From Bolinopsis microptera (Eukaryota > Ctenophora > Tentaculata > Lobata > Bolinopsidae): 64,000 bases of DNA. Shown in pieces: positions 54,351 to 64,000 of the stretch. Positions within the stretch are counted from its first letter, which is position 1. The number at the start of each line of letters is the position of its first letter. The position numbers and the translations under genes were made by a program. The notes beneath the pieces were generated by a model. The model was not told where the DNA came from and did no database searches. It saw nothing but the letters and a program-made list of their open reading frames with translations. Location: NCBI RefSeq assembly GCF_026151205.1, contig NC_087078.1, positions 12,383,118 to 12,447,117 of the forward strand. The letters are read 5' to 3'.

Positions 54351-56266
54351 CTTTGATCTGAATCTGAATCTTTAATTTTATTATACGGTGATCATGTATG
54401 TTATAGTCCGAAAAATGTATTATAAAAACTTGAGAACTAGTGTCATAACTTCAGCTGAAATCAAAAGTAAAGGATGTAACACATTTTTCTAAAGGACTTA
54501 TTTAATAAGAAAATATGTAAAACTTGGCAGGTGAAATTTTGCTGGACCGAAATTTCGCAGTTTTCGCCGAATATTTGTCCAGTGATCAATAAGGCAGTTA
54601 ACTATGGATGACATGACACAATTAAGGTGCTGGAAAATTGATTCCGGCCGGGGAAAGTATCCCAAAGAATGAATTACAAAATATTGTCGAATTTCTGACA
54701 TAACAGCTCTAATTCCCTGCTTTTGCTTGGTGAACAGAGATTCAATGTGACATTTTGAGGCAAATCCCCACACTAAAGAACAGAAATTTAGATGGGATTG
54801 GATAAGGCTTTGGAAAATGTTTAGGCGGGCTTTGATAGGTAGAAGGTGCTTTAGCTTATACATAACTCCGAGGTAGCGACCCATCTTTATTCTAACTGCC
54901 GTAATGTGCTTTTGCCAAGTGAGCTTTTCGTCTAGGATCACTCCTAAAAATCTTGCTTCAGTCTTACGTTCGATTACAGTGTTGTCAATGGACAAATTAA
55001 AGCCGCTGAAGTCGATTCTTTTCCTAGTGAAAATCATGTAACACAGTAACACGTCTTTTTTACATTTAAAGATAGCCCATTAGCACCTACCCAATCTACA
55101 AGACGTGAAATTAGCTGATTAGCTTTTAATTGTATTTCTTCTAGGGTGGTTCCACTAATTAATATGTTCGCGTCGTCAGCATAAAGGATGAACTTTGCAA
55201 AATCACTAATTCCAGGTAGGTCGTTTATATAAATTACAAATAAGAGAGGTCCTAGAATGCTACCCTGAGGTACGCCGTAAACTATGGGCATGCTAGAAGA
55301 GCAAGTCCCGTTTAAAGTTACGTATTGAGATCGATTACAAAGGTAGGATCTAAACCATTCGTGCGCGACTCCCCTGATCCCATAATGGTCAAGCTTCTTA
55401 AGTAAGGTTTCATGATCAAGCACGTCAAAGGCTTTACTGTAATCGAGCAGGAGTAGTAGGGAAATTTGTTTCTTATTTAGAGAGTGTAGTATAGAATTTT
55501 GGGCATTGAGCAGTGCATGTTCACACGATCTTCCTGGCCGAAATCCGTATTGATTTTCGAAAAGAGAATCGTTCTTATCTAAAAATTCTAAAACACGAGC
55601 ATGCATAAGTTTCTCATAAATTTTCGAGAATGATCCCAAAAGAGAGATCGGCCTATAATTAGCTACTTCCAATTTTGAACCACCTTTGTGGATAGGAACG
55701 ACTTTCGCAGTTTTTAGAGCATTTGGGAAGGTACCACTGGAGAACGAAAAGTTAATGACATTAGCTAGTGCCCTGGTAAAGTTTTCGCAGCTGTTTGCAA
55801 TTTTCAATGGCTCAATTTTACAATCGAGTGTGGACTTGTTCTTAAGCCCTGATATTATCTTTTGGACTTCACCGTGTGATTAAGGCTTAAGAAACATCGA
55901 GTTACTACACGAAGCCTTAAGAAAATGCTTGAAACCACCTGGGTCAAAGGTTCGACGGGCAGCGATTTGCCTCTTGATACTGGCTGCAATACCAGAGAAG
56001 TAGCCGTTAAATTTCTCGGCGACCGCCAGATCGGAGCTTATAATCGTGCCATCGTCGTCCTTCAGACGGGTGTGTCCGAACTTTTTTCTGTTACGGTTCA
56101 GGAGGCCATTGATAATTTTCCATTGACTTTTAGAGCAGTTTTGGTATTTGTCAAACATTTTCTTATAGTACTTTTCTTTGGCTAGATTCACATGTTTGTG
56201 ACAAAACTTTTTCATTTTATCATGTAACGCGTCGCAGTTTTATTGTGATGGATTTATAGTTTTTTC
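54351..56266 (-). mobile_element. 5'-truncated non-LTR retrotransposon
   Basis: Minus-strand ORF2 3' part with a tail of GATTCA repeats (about 54355-54375), as in CR1/L2-type elements. The 5' end meets an A-run at 56266-56281, next to the start of duplicate block 2. The coding content is described in the next entry. Confidence 0.8.
54498..56215 (-). pseudogene. reverse transcriptase (ORF2 part) with two lesions
   Basis: RT motifs 'NYRPISLLGSFSKIYEKL', 'QYGFRPGRS', 'LDYSKAFDVLDHETLL', 'GVPQGSILGPLLF' and 'LYADDAN' are intact, followed by the thumb and C-terminal region ('RFLGVILDEKLTWQKHI'). An in-frame TAA at 55880-55882 separates two parts of the same frame. Near 55050 an 8-nt tandem-like insertion (TGTTAC repeated around TG) shifts the frame just after 'LNVKKTCY'. 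It could be active in trans at most. It is a different family from the LINE at 7.3 kb. Confidence 0.85.
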
Positions 56267-57821
56267 AAAAAAAAAAAAAAAGACCTTTCAGAACCTTTTT
56301 TAAATGAAAAACTTTTGAAGCTTTCTACTGAAGCCACACCCTCTTTCTACAGAGTTATCTCTCAGCTGGTAAAAAACTGCTCCTTTTTTGGTCTGTCAAA
56401 TATATTTAAAAATTCATACCGAGACGTTATCATTTTTGTAACTTTGTTAGGGCAAACTTGTAACTTAATTAGGGCAAAGGTATATTATTACGATCTACAG
56501 CAATTGTATCAAAATGTATAATCAGAACGCCCAAAACGAGTTTAACGGGAGAGTTTTTAAAATCTACCCCGTCTGTGACCGCCCCGTTAGCAACTAAATA
56601 TAAAGCTCCTCTTTCTACTGAGTCATTCCTCAGCAGGTGGTGCGAAACTGCTCCTTTCGTGGCCCTGTCAAATATGTTCATACCAAGACGTTACTCTTAA
56701 CTAGTCATCGTTCCGAGGACAGTATTTATCATAAAAAATGTCTAGACTTTAGTTCACATTATGGTGAGATTAGATACCGTTTACAGCTCATTGCCAAGAA
56801 CCAAGGCAAATAGCACGGTTCTTAGAGGGAGGATTATACAGGTTATATTTTATACAAGAGAAACGCCATTTTCGGACGTGAGGAGAGTTAGGATTCCTCC
56901 AACTATGTACATTATATAACAACCTACTGTATAAAATACTGTATAAAATAAATTTGGGAGAACTTTATGAGGCCCGATAAATAAAGGTGGGTGGGAAATA
57001 ATCGATTATTGCACGAGTAGGTTATATATTTATAAACAGTAATATATCAGTAATATGTATAAGTGCATAAAGATTATTAAGGACTAAGGCAAATAGCATC
57101 GATGTTAAAGGCACGATAAATACAGCTGAGGCCACAGGGTTCAATGGCAGATAAAGCAATTTTCTGACATCTAGCAACCAGCGGTTAGAAATTCCAGAAC
57201 CTTTCAGTATAGTTTTAATTCTCCTGTTTGCCACTTTGTTCTGATCTAGCTAACAGGAAAATATATTGATAATATCAATTTGATATCCGTCTGTTTCCGG
57301 TTCAAGTCGTAAAGGATCGTTGCGTTGCTTGAGATCAGAGATTTTAAAACTCTAGTTCGACAGTCGAAGTTCTCTTGTCGAACTTAAGTCCAGGTAGCGC
57401 ACTTTAGTTCGACAGAGTCGAACCTTAGGGTTTGTCGAACTACAGTACGTGTCGACCGTTATGGAGTCGCTCACGCCATTCGCAATCTCGTTTCTGAAAA
57501 ACAGAAACGAGATTGCGAATGGCGTGATATTATACTCTGATTTTACGTTATCATACCCCAAAGGTAAAGACCATGGCACAATGGTTAATCGATTACAGGA
57601 ACGGACCACTAACAGCACTATATAATAAAGATCTATGTTGAAATGAGGATCATTGAGAGGGCAAGATTATACGGCGCCATCTGGGTGGTAACTGGTAAGG
57701 CTTTAGTTTTCCAATTGTACAGTTGTACTGGCTAAAGAGTTGTAAAAACCAGGTGAGCAGTGGTCAACAAATGACCAAGTAAAAGCCGTATGTGGTATAA
57801 ACTGGAGCAGCATTATTTCAC

Positions 57822-58301
57822 CAGTAATCGACCGGGACATGATTTCAGGCCTGACCGGGACCGGGACCGGGACCAAGAATCCTGAATTAACCGGGACCGG
57901 GACCGGGATCATAAATCAGCATTTGAAAGGGACCAGGACCGGGATGAAAAATGTGACTTGACCGGGACCGGGACCTGGATAGCTCAAAATTGCCAATCCC
58001 GGTACCGGGAATTCCGGTCGATTACTGGTTAATTCATGATCATAATTTATTACTCAAACTTGTTTAGAAATTTTTAACATTGTTTTATTTGGCTCAGAGG
58101 ATGTTTAAAGATGAAATTCACAATGAATGAAAGGAAAAACTTAAAGTCACAGTGGATGAAATTATGTAAAAGCTCCCGGTAAAAATCCCGGCAAATTTGA
58201 GTGATTGACCGGGACCGGGACCGGGACCGGGATCATAAATCAGCATTTGACCGGGACCGGGACCGGGATAGCTCAAAATTGCCAATCCCGGTCGTTTCCT
58301 G
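57822..58301. mobile_element. 480-bp hAT-like MITE with GGGACC repeats
   Basis: Ends CAGTAATCGACCGGGA and complement TCCCGGTCGTTTCCTG, flanked by TATTTCAC (57814-57821 and 58302-58309). Block 1 has TATGTCAC once. The interior has tandem ACCGGG units. CAG...CTG ends and an 8-bp TSD are typical of hAT. Confidence 0.82.
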
Positions 58302-58639
58302 TATTTCACGGTATAACGGCACTGTGAACCGTTCTGCTTTTATGAGTAATGACCTCAGATCTTATGACCTTACAAGTCTAACGCAGGTCATTGTTGTTAT
58401 GCACCGATGGTTTAGAGGCGTGAGCTAGCCGGCTAAGCCGGCTTAGCCAGCCGATCGAAATTGCCGGCTTAGCCAGCCGATTGCCATCGGCTAGCCGATC
58501 GGCTAACACATTTTCAGCAGTTATCACTTATCTATACTTCAGGCCGGGAATCTAGACGGCATGTAACAAATTATACCATGATCGACTTTAGAGATAAATT
58601 TCATAAATTTCAGAAAAAGTACGTACGTGCGCAAATTAA

Positions 58640-58864
58640 ATTGTATTGTACTATGTACTCAAAAACTTTCTGTCCAAGATGGACACTCTTAGATATTGGA
58701 AATGTCGTAGTGATACATTGCCCCTTCTTTCAAAATTAGCATGCGCTATATTTTCGGTTCCTGCATCCGCTGCTGATGTGGAAAGAACATGGTCAGCAGC
58801 AGGGCTGACTGTAAACAAGAGGAGATCAAAGATCTCATCAGACAATTTAAAAGCCATTCCCTAG
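58640..58864 (+). pseudogene. hAT transposase C-terminal (dimerisation) fragment
   Basis: Reads 'LPLLSKLACAIFSVPAS' and 'AADVERTWSAAGLTVNKRR', the conserved hAT-C dimerisation motif (P-x-S-x-x-x-E-R-x-F/W-S). The catalytic part upstream is missing, so the element cannot mobilise itself. Confidence 0.8.
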
Positions 58865-59280
58865 CAGGAACCCGTGAAATATAACCCTAAACGGTGTCAA
58901 GACTTAAGATACTGAAATAATTATTACTTATTTAATTGGCGTTTTTGACACCACTTGGGGGTCCAAATTTTCGGCTCTAAAATCATTATTCCTCGGCCAA
59001 TTTTTTATTTTTTCATGCTGATTTAGAGGATATTAAAGCATTTGACCCAGCCAAAAAAGTTTCAGTTGTATATCTTTTACGGTTTTTGCAGAAAGTTGCG
59101 TTAAAGTCGATGCCGTGGTGTCAGTAAAATGGCACAGATATATATATGCTTGTGGTAAATGCTATGTTTGTAAGCAAAATTTCCTGTCCCCCTGTTCCAA
59201 CTTTAGTAGTCACCATTCTAAACAAGTTTTCCCTATAACTAAGTATATATCTTGTCAGAGTATATAACCTCATTTATTTA

Positions 59281-59652
59281 ATGGAGTGTAAGACTTGTAA
59301 ACAGTCGTATGTCGGTTATACTACCTCTAATCTCCCTAAGAGATTCTCTAACCATAAGAGTCACATAAAGAAAGGTATAAGAAGTTGTAAATTAGTTAAC
59401 CATTTTTTAGATATTGATCATGATTTAGATTTTAGTACCATAGCCTCCTATAATTCCTCACTTAGTAAGCACCTTTCTGTCATTATAGTAGACGCTTTAG
59501 TATTTGAGCCTAATATTAGTAAAGCAGACAAAGAAAAGGCTATGGAAGCTAGAGAGGGGTTCTACCAGACCCAATTGAAAACCCTTGAACGGTTTGGGGG
59601 TATGAACACCCTTGATAGTAACCATATACTTTTTAAATCTGCCGGAGCTTAG
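59281..59652 (+). pseudogene. Penelope-like element GIY-YIG endonuclease fragment
   Basis: 123 residues beginning 'MECKTCKQSYVGYTTSNL'. C-x-x-C, then Y-V-G-Y-T, 'RFSNHKSHIKKG', 'CKLVNHF' and 'ERFGGMNTLD' match the C-terminal GIY-YIG nuclease of Penelope-like retroelements. The reverse transcriptase is absent. The frame is open upstream for a short distance. It is nested in the hAT element. Confidence 0.7.
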
Positions 59653-60203
59653 TTTTAGTTTTAGTATATTTTGTAGATTTTATTTAGTTATACCATTATT
59701 CCAGAGACGTGCATACTACATTTTTTACTTTAGTATTAATTTTACAGGTTTTTTGTTGTGATTTTAAGTGATTTTCCGAGAATCAGTTATCAGTATTTAG
59801 ATAAGAGATAAGATAAGAGTACATTTTTAACGGCTTTCAGTTTCTTTTTTAAATTTCAGTTCATCAGATTTTCCCACTGCTTTTAGTTTGTATTTATTCT
59901 CAATTGTATATGATTCGTATTTGTTGTAGTTACTTTAATGATATAATTTCTCAGAATTGATGTAAATAAATGATGCAAAGACTTTCGACGATCTAATCAC
60001 AACCGCTTTCTTTTATTGTGTAGAAGTCCAGCCATGAAATATATATATATATCGTCTCGCTTTATATATAGTAAGATTAATCGTAACAGAGATATTTTTT
60101 AAACTTTTATAAGTAAATTAGAGATTGACTCTGACCAGTGAGAATTTCCTAACTTATTATTAACTAACTTATTATTATTGAAGTTATGAATTATGAAATT
60201 GCC

Positions 60204-61008
60204 TTACTCGGGATTATTACGACGGGTTTATTAACGACCGGTTAAAATATGGTTCGGGAAAAATATGGCGAAATTGCTCAAAACCCACCACATTTTCCCG
60301 GTCGCCATTTTACCAGTGTCCAACCTTTCAATTTTAGATTCAAAAATTTTGTCTCAGATGTAAATTTCCTTATTAGAGAGAAGCAAGTTTAGAAATTTTC
60401 GCATTGCTAAAACTTGTGAAACAAGTCGAATTATCAATAATTGTTGAAAGTAGACAGAAATAATGACTCGTGGTTAATCAAACTAGATGGAAAATAATTT
60501 TTAACATTTGAAGCGTAACAACCAGATCGATATTAAGATAAAGGGAGAGCTGTTTCAGTTTAGTCTTCCAATAAGTTGTAATCATCTTCGTTATCTTCAT
60601 CTGGATCATCCCTTTCATCAGTTTTAATTAATTCAAGTTTTAATTTAACTGTTACTTTTACTTTGAGTCTTATTTCATTATGTAGAGATAGTCAATACCT
60701 AAGAAATTAAAAATTGGCATATTTAAATCAAATTTGACAATAAGGATATATGACAAGAATTGGGCAAAAAGGTGAATTTTTTGCAATTTTAGCCAAATGA
60801 AGTCGAAAAACCTACAACAAGTGTCCCATTAGTCTTCTTTAGTGAATATAAGACAACGATTAAAATATGAGCACCCATACCCCTTGGGAACCCTAAAAGC
60901 TGAGTAGGCGGGTTTATTAACGACCGGTGAAAATGTGGTTCGGGAAAAATATGGCGAAATTACCCTAAACCCACCACTTTATCCCGGTCATAATAATCCC
61001 GAGTAAGG
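60204..61008. mobile_element. ~0.8-kb TIR element (CTTACTCGGGATTATTA ends)
   Basis: Left end CTTACTCGGGATTATTACGA and right complement at about 60990-61008. Each side carries a copy of a ~100-bp unit starting near GGGTTTATTAACGACCGG, in the same orientation. The interior has no ORF. TSD not clear. Nested in the 2.8-kb hAT. Confidence 0.6.
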
Positions 61009-62324
61009 TGTATCACTTGTTACCTTCCATTTCAAGTTTTGCCCTTAAAATCGACATAAAGTATAAAGAAACATAAAGTATAAGCCAATCAATTTTAATA
61101 CAAAATAATAATATTAGCAAAATAAAAATGTTTGGTACAATATCTGACATTAGGATCTGGTAATCCCATTCCTAGTTTTAGCCGGCTTAGCCGGCTAGCC
61201 AGCCGATTTTTTCTCTTAGCCAGCCGATTGCCGTCGGCTAGCCGGCTCACGGCTCTACGATGGTTAGGAAGGCAGCATTTTCCTTTTACCAGAATTGGGA
61301 ATACTACCAAGAGCTGTTATCCGGCGAGATGAAGCATGGATTTGCACATAATATGAAGTGAAAAGTGGGCGTATGTTGCTGTTCATTTTTGATGAAAACA
61401 TTCGCAAGATATTAAGGTGTAGTATTGCCAGATCCCAGTTCATTTTGTAACGGAGTTTTATATTAACAGGAAACGATGTAACAGAGTCGATATATTTTAA
61501 TGTTGCCATGGGGTGGCAAGTCCCCATACATCGTGGTCCGGTAGTTTCATTGCGTCCTAATATAAGAGGTAAAACGACACTGTGGAAATTTGGTACAGGT
61601 TCATGAGTCCTTAATTTGATTATGCACAGCTCCAGATATCACGTCTTGTTCCTTTGTTAATTTATCGGAGCCGACGAGCCGTGCAACCAAACGTGGAAGT
61701 GAACCTGCTAAAGTGTAAAAGAAATACGCTAGCCACAAATTTAATATGCGGTTACTTTCGTATAAAAATGAGAGGGATGATTAAAGTGATGGATTTCAAA
61801 GTCGTTTCTGATAATAAGTCATTCTCAAAAACTGGGTTAAAAGTTTGCTAGTATCATACTTCTCAGAAAAACGTGAGAGATTGGGAGTGCACATGGCGAG
61901 TGGCGATATTAATAGTCTGCCATGTGCTCTTACAATATACTGCTCTTAAAAGTTATTTTCAACCTTCTAGAACAAAATTATTTTCCACTCAACTACCTAC
62001 CAATAGTCTGATAGCAACCAGCTTTCGAATTTTGACATATTCGAATATTTCTCTCCATTACTGACGGTTGCATATTTCAACACTTTGTTTCTGTCTGGTT
62101 ATAATATACCGTTACAATAATGATTTTAATATACCCGGAATGATGTTAAAACCTCTCACCTTAAAATAAAGATCGGATAAATATTCCTAATCTTTTCCTC
62201 ATCAAGATAAAGATTTAATAATTATATTTAATCTTTTTCTCATGTTATGATATGTAATATGAGTCCCTAAATCAAATGTTTGTAACTCCCAAAACTACCC
62301 CCACATACCGAAATTATTCGCCAT

Positions 62325-62473
62325 CAGGGACAAAAGGATTTCGCGGCATGTACGAAATCGCGAAATTTCCCATTCTCCGCGACAAATTTTATGTATAGTT
62401 TAATGTATAGCCTGTTAAATTTCGCGGTACCGCGATTTTTGGCCAAAATAATCGCGAAATCCTTTTGTCCCTG
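62325..62473. mobile_element. 149-bp hAT MITE
   Basis: Near-perfect TIRs CAGGGACAAAAGGATTTCGC, flanked by TTCGCCAT (62317-62324 and 62474-62481). Block 1 is empty at about 45465. It sits about 110 bp upstream of the duplicated PNP exon. Confidence 0.9.
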
Positions 62474-62591
62474 TTCGCCATATTAAATGAATATGATAAT
62501 GTGATTTTCTTCTCCAGTACGTTTTCTGTAGGAATTCATCCTGGAAAGCGCAGGAACTCATCCGTCTTATCAACATTCCACCATATTTCAG

Positions 62592-62735
62592 ATTGGAGCG
62601 GACGCAGTAGGAATGTCCACTGTCCCGGAGACGGTGGTAGCGTCCTACTGTGGGATGGTTGTGTTGGGGATTAGTCTCATTACCAACATCTGTATTGTGG
62701 ACATAGAGTCTACGGAAACACCAAATCATGCCGAG
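62592..62735 (+). CDS. second copy of PNP exon 7
   Basis: 144 nt with intact acceptor (TTTCAG) and donor (GTTAGT). It encodes the '[12 protein letters not shown]' to 'PNHAE' segment with one replacement (Asp to Glu in the 'IEST' region) relative to 45582-45725. It follows the PNP terminal exon (53665-53763), so as drawn it cannot be spliced into the same enzyme unless a second exon 8 lies beyond 64000. It is either a real partial duplication or an allelic copy kept by the assembly. Confidence 0.85.
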
Positions 62736-63429
62736 GTTAGTAAAATGACTTTTAAAATGTCCTGAGATAGCTTAATATTTCATATTGTGTTATGTTACAA
62801 AATGTCACGTTGAGTTGTCTCAGGACATTTTAAAAGTGACAAGTGATAAATAAGTGATAATGTCACCTGACAAGTATTTGACATGTGATCTGAACATTTT
62901 AAGTTGATCTGCTAAATATTGCATTGAGCTGATTTGTTGTTATATTTACTTTTATATGCTAATCTGAAGTACTCTGAAGTCATATTGCGCGTTTGACAGT
63001 GGCACGCTGCGTAAACATTCGCGTAATAGTGTGAACTGTGGGATCATAGGAAATATTTCATGGGGTAAAATTAAAGCTTGTGCATCATTTCATATTTAGC
63101 CACAACATCACAAGATTTGTCAGGCTGAAAAACATGAATCTCCACTACAAAAACTGATGTTGAGAAATAACAACTAAGAAGTTTAATAATGCATTTCTCG
63201 ATATGTTACTCTGTTTTTGTCGACGTAACAGTTGAAACTTGAAAATTGCTTTTTCTGCGTTTTCATTGGGTCCACAAACTTCGAGATCAAACAAATTCTT
63301 CACTATTTTTTCAAATTCATTAATTGTTTTATTCCTTACTGAATTAAAACCAGAGAAGCAATCATGCCTCAGCTACCCAATTTATCCTCTGAATAATGAA
63401 CATTATGTGGATTTGGTTCATGGTTGTGG

Positions 63430-63900
63430 AATTGGGCAATTCAAAGTGGATTCACTGGTTGTGCCATTTTTGGCCAGCTCGTCTGCTTTTTCATTACCCC
63501 ACAATGCGATGTGTGCTGCTATCCATCTGATCTCTAAGATGTTAGTGGATCCGAGTGTATTGAGAGTGTCGTAACAGTCTCTAGTAGTTCTACTCCTCGT
63601 TGAGGGTGAGGATATAGCTTGAATAGAGGAGAGACTGTCTGACCATATGATGATGTGTGTGTTGGTATAAGTTGATAGATATTTACAAGCTTCGATGATG
63701 GCAGTGAGTTCTGTTTGATAAGCGGTGCAATAATCGGGAAGCTTGAATGATCTTTCCTCTAGTATAGTGTAGTGTTGTTGTTTTCAGTGGTGATAATATA
63801 ACCAGCCCCGCTACCTGAGTCTGTGCGTGACCCGTCTGTGTAGCAGGTGATGGTTGAAAGGAGTTGTAACGCGCGAGTCATCTTTTATGGGTCACGCGTT
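63430..63900 (-). pseudogene. LINE RNase H domain remnant, block 2 (uninterrupted)
   Basis: Same sequence as 46420-46837 plus 53374-53430, but continuous. It is the empty site for the 6.5-kb element, and the 'STITCYTDGS' junction is readable here. Confidence 0.75.
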
Positions 63901-64000
63901 GGCGCGTAAATTAATAAATTGAGCTTAAGTTGTAAAAATTAAGTTGTAGGTTTATAACTAGTTAGGGAATAATGCAAAATGTCTGGGAAAAAATTTGCGA

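Larger units (their letters stand above)
58413..61257. mobile_element. 2.8-kb hAT element with nested elements
   Basis: Ends TAGAGGCGTGAGC and complement, continuing into GCCGGCTAAGCCGG repeats. Flanked by CGATGGTT (58405-58412 and 61258-61265), with one copy in block 1 (about 42892). A transposase C-terminal fragment, a Penelope-like fragment and a smaller TIR element lie inside. Confidence 0.82.
56280..63957. repeat. duplicate block 2
   Basis: Second copy of 37137-53490. Private insertions here are 57822-58301, 58413-61257 and 62325-62473, each with an 8-bp TSD and an empty site in block 1. Homology stops at TTTATAAC (63957), where block 1 runs into a TIR-element end. Sequence after 63957 (to 64000) has no match in the window. 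Confidence 0.85.

Noticed and set aside
1..64000. CRISPR arrays, tRNA and rRNA genes
   Set aside because: The tandem repeats seen have no repeat-spacer pattern and no tRNA B-box or rRNA core was found. The sequence is nuclear metazoan.

Overview
The window is animal (metazoan) genomic DNA, about 36-40% GC. It has split genes with GT-AG introns, nested transposons and long simple-sequence arrays. The families present (secretin/rhodopsin-type receptors, RasGEF, trimeric purine nucleoside phosphorylase, CR1-like LINEs with esterase and PHD domains, Penelope-like GIY-YIG, hAT) fit a marine invertebrate, perhaps a cnidarian or another early-branching or lophotrochozoan animal. I cannot name the species. 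Several candidate ORFs begin with TTG or GTG rather than ATG, so I chose starts and exon ends from splice signals and reading phase.

Layout. 1-1.7 kb: decayed Ty3/gypsy pol end and a probable LTR. 2.7-6.3 kb (minus): at least nine exons of a RasGEF-domain gene. 7.3-13.3 kb (plus): a nearly complete CR1-like LINE whose first protein carries a coiled coil, an AlkB-like 2-oxoglutarate/Fe(II) oxygenase domain and an SGNH esterase domain. 13.9-17.7 kb: TIR elements, a rotted LINE and four copies of a ~78-bp MITE. 18.6-24.9 kb (minus): a nine-exon receptor gene (signal peptide, F5/8C-like lectin, two SRCR, LDL-A repeats, 7TM) whose 7TM part holds two frameshifts and one stop. 26.8-30.5 kb: a poly(G)/poly(C)-capped insertion filled with a (GGA)n tract. 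31.2-53.8 kb (plus): an eight-exon purine nucleoside phosphorylase gene. A complete 7TM receptor lies on the opposite strand inside its sixth intron (35.8-37.0 kb), and several large transposons sit in introns 6 and 7. 54.4-56.3 kb (minus): a second, broken LINE. 56.3-63.96 kb: a second, very similar copy of 37.1-53.5 kb, including PNP exon 7, with a different set of transposon insertions.

The two copies serve as occupied and empty sites for each other. Comparing them gives exact ends and target-site duplications (TSDs) for about half a dozen insertions. The most striking class is a set of insertions capped by a G run on the left and a C run on the right, with 5-6 bp TSDs. Their palindromic terminal modules keep an asymmetric core in the same orientation at both ends. 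I know of no described superfamily with this structure. The host genes have unrelated functions (Ras activation, adhesion-type receptor, purine salvage, peptide- or amine-like receptor) and do not form a pathway.
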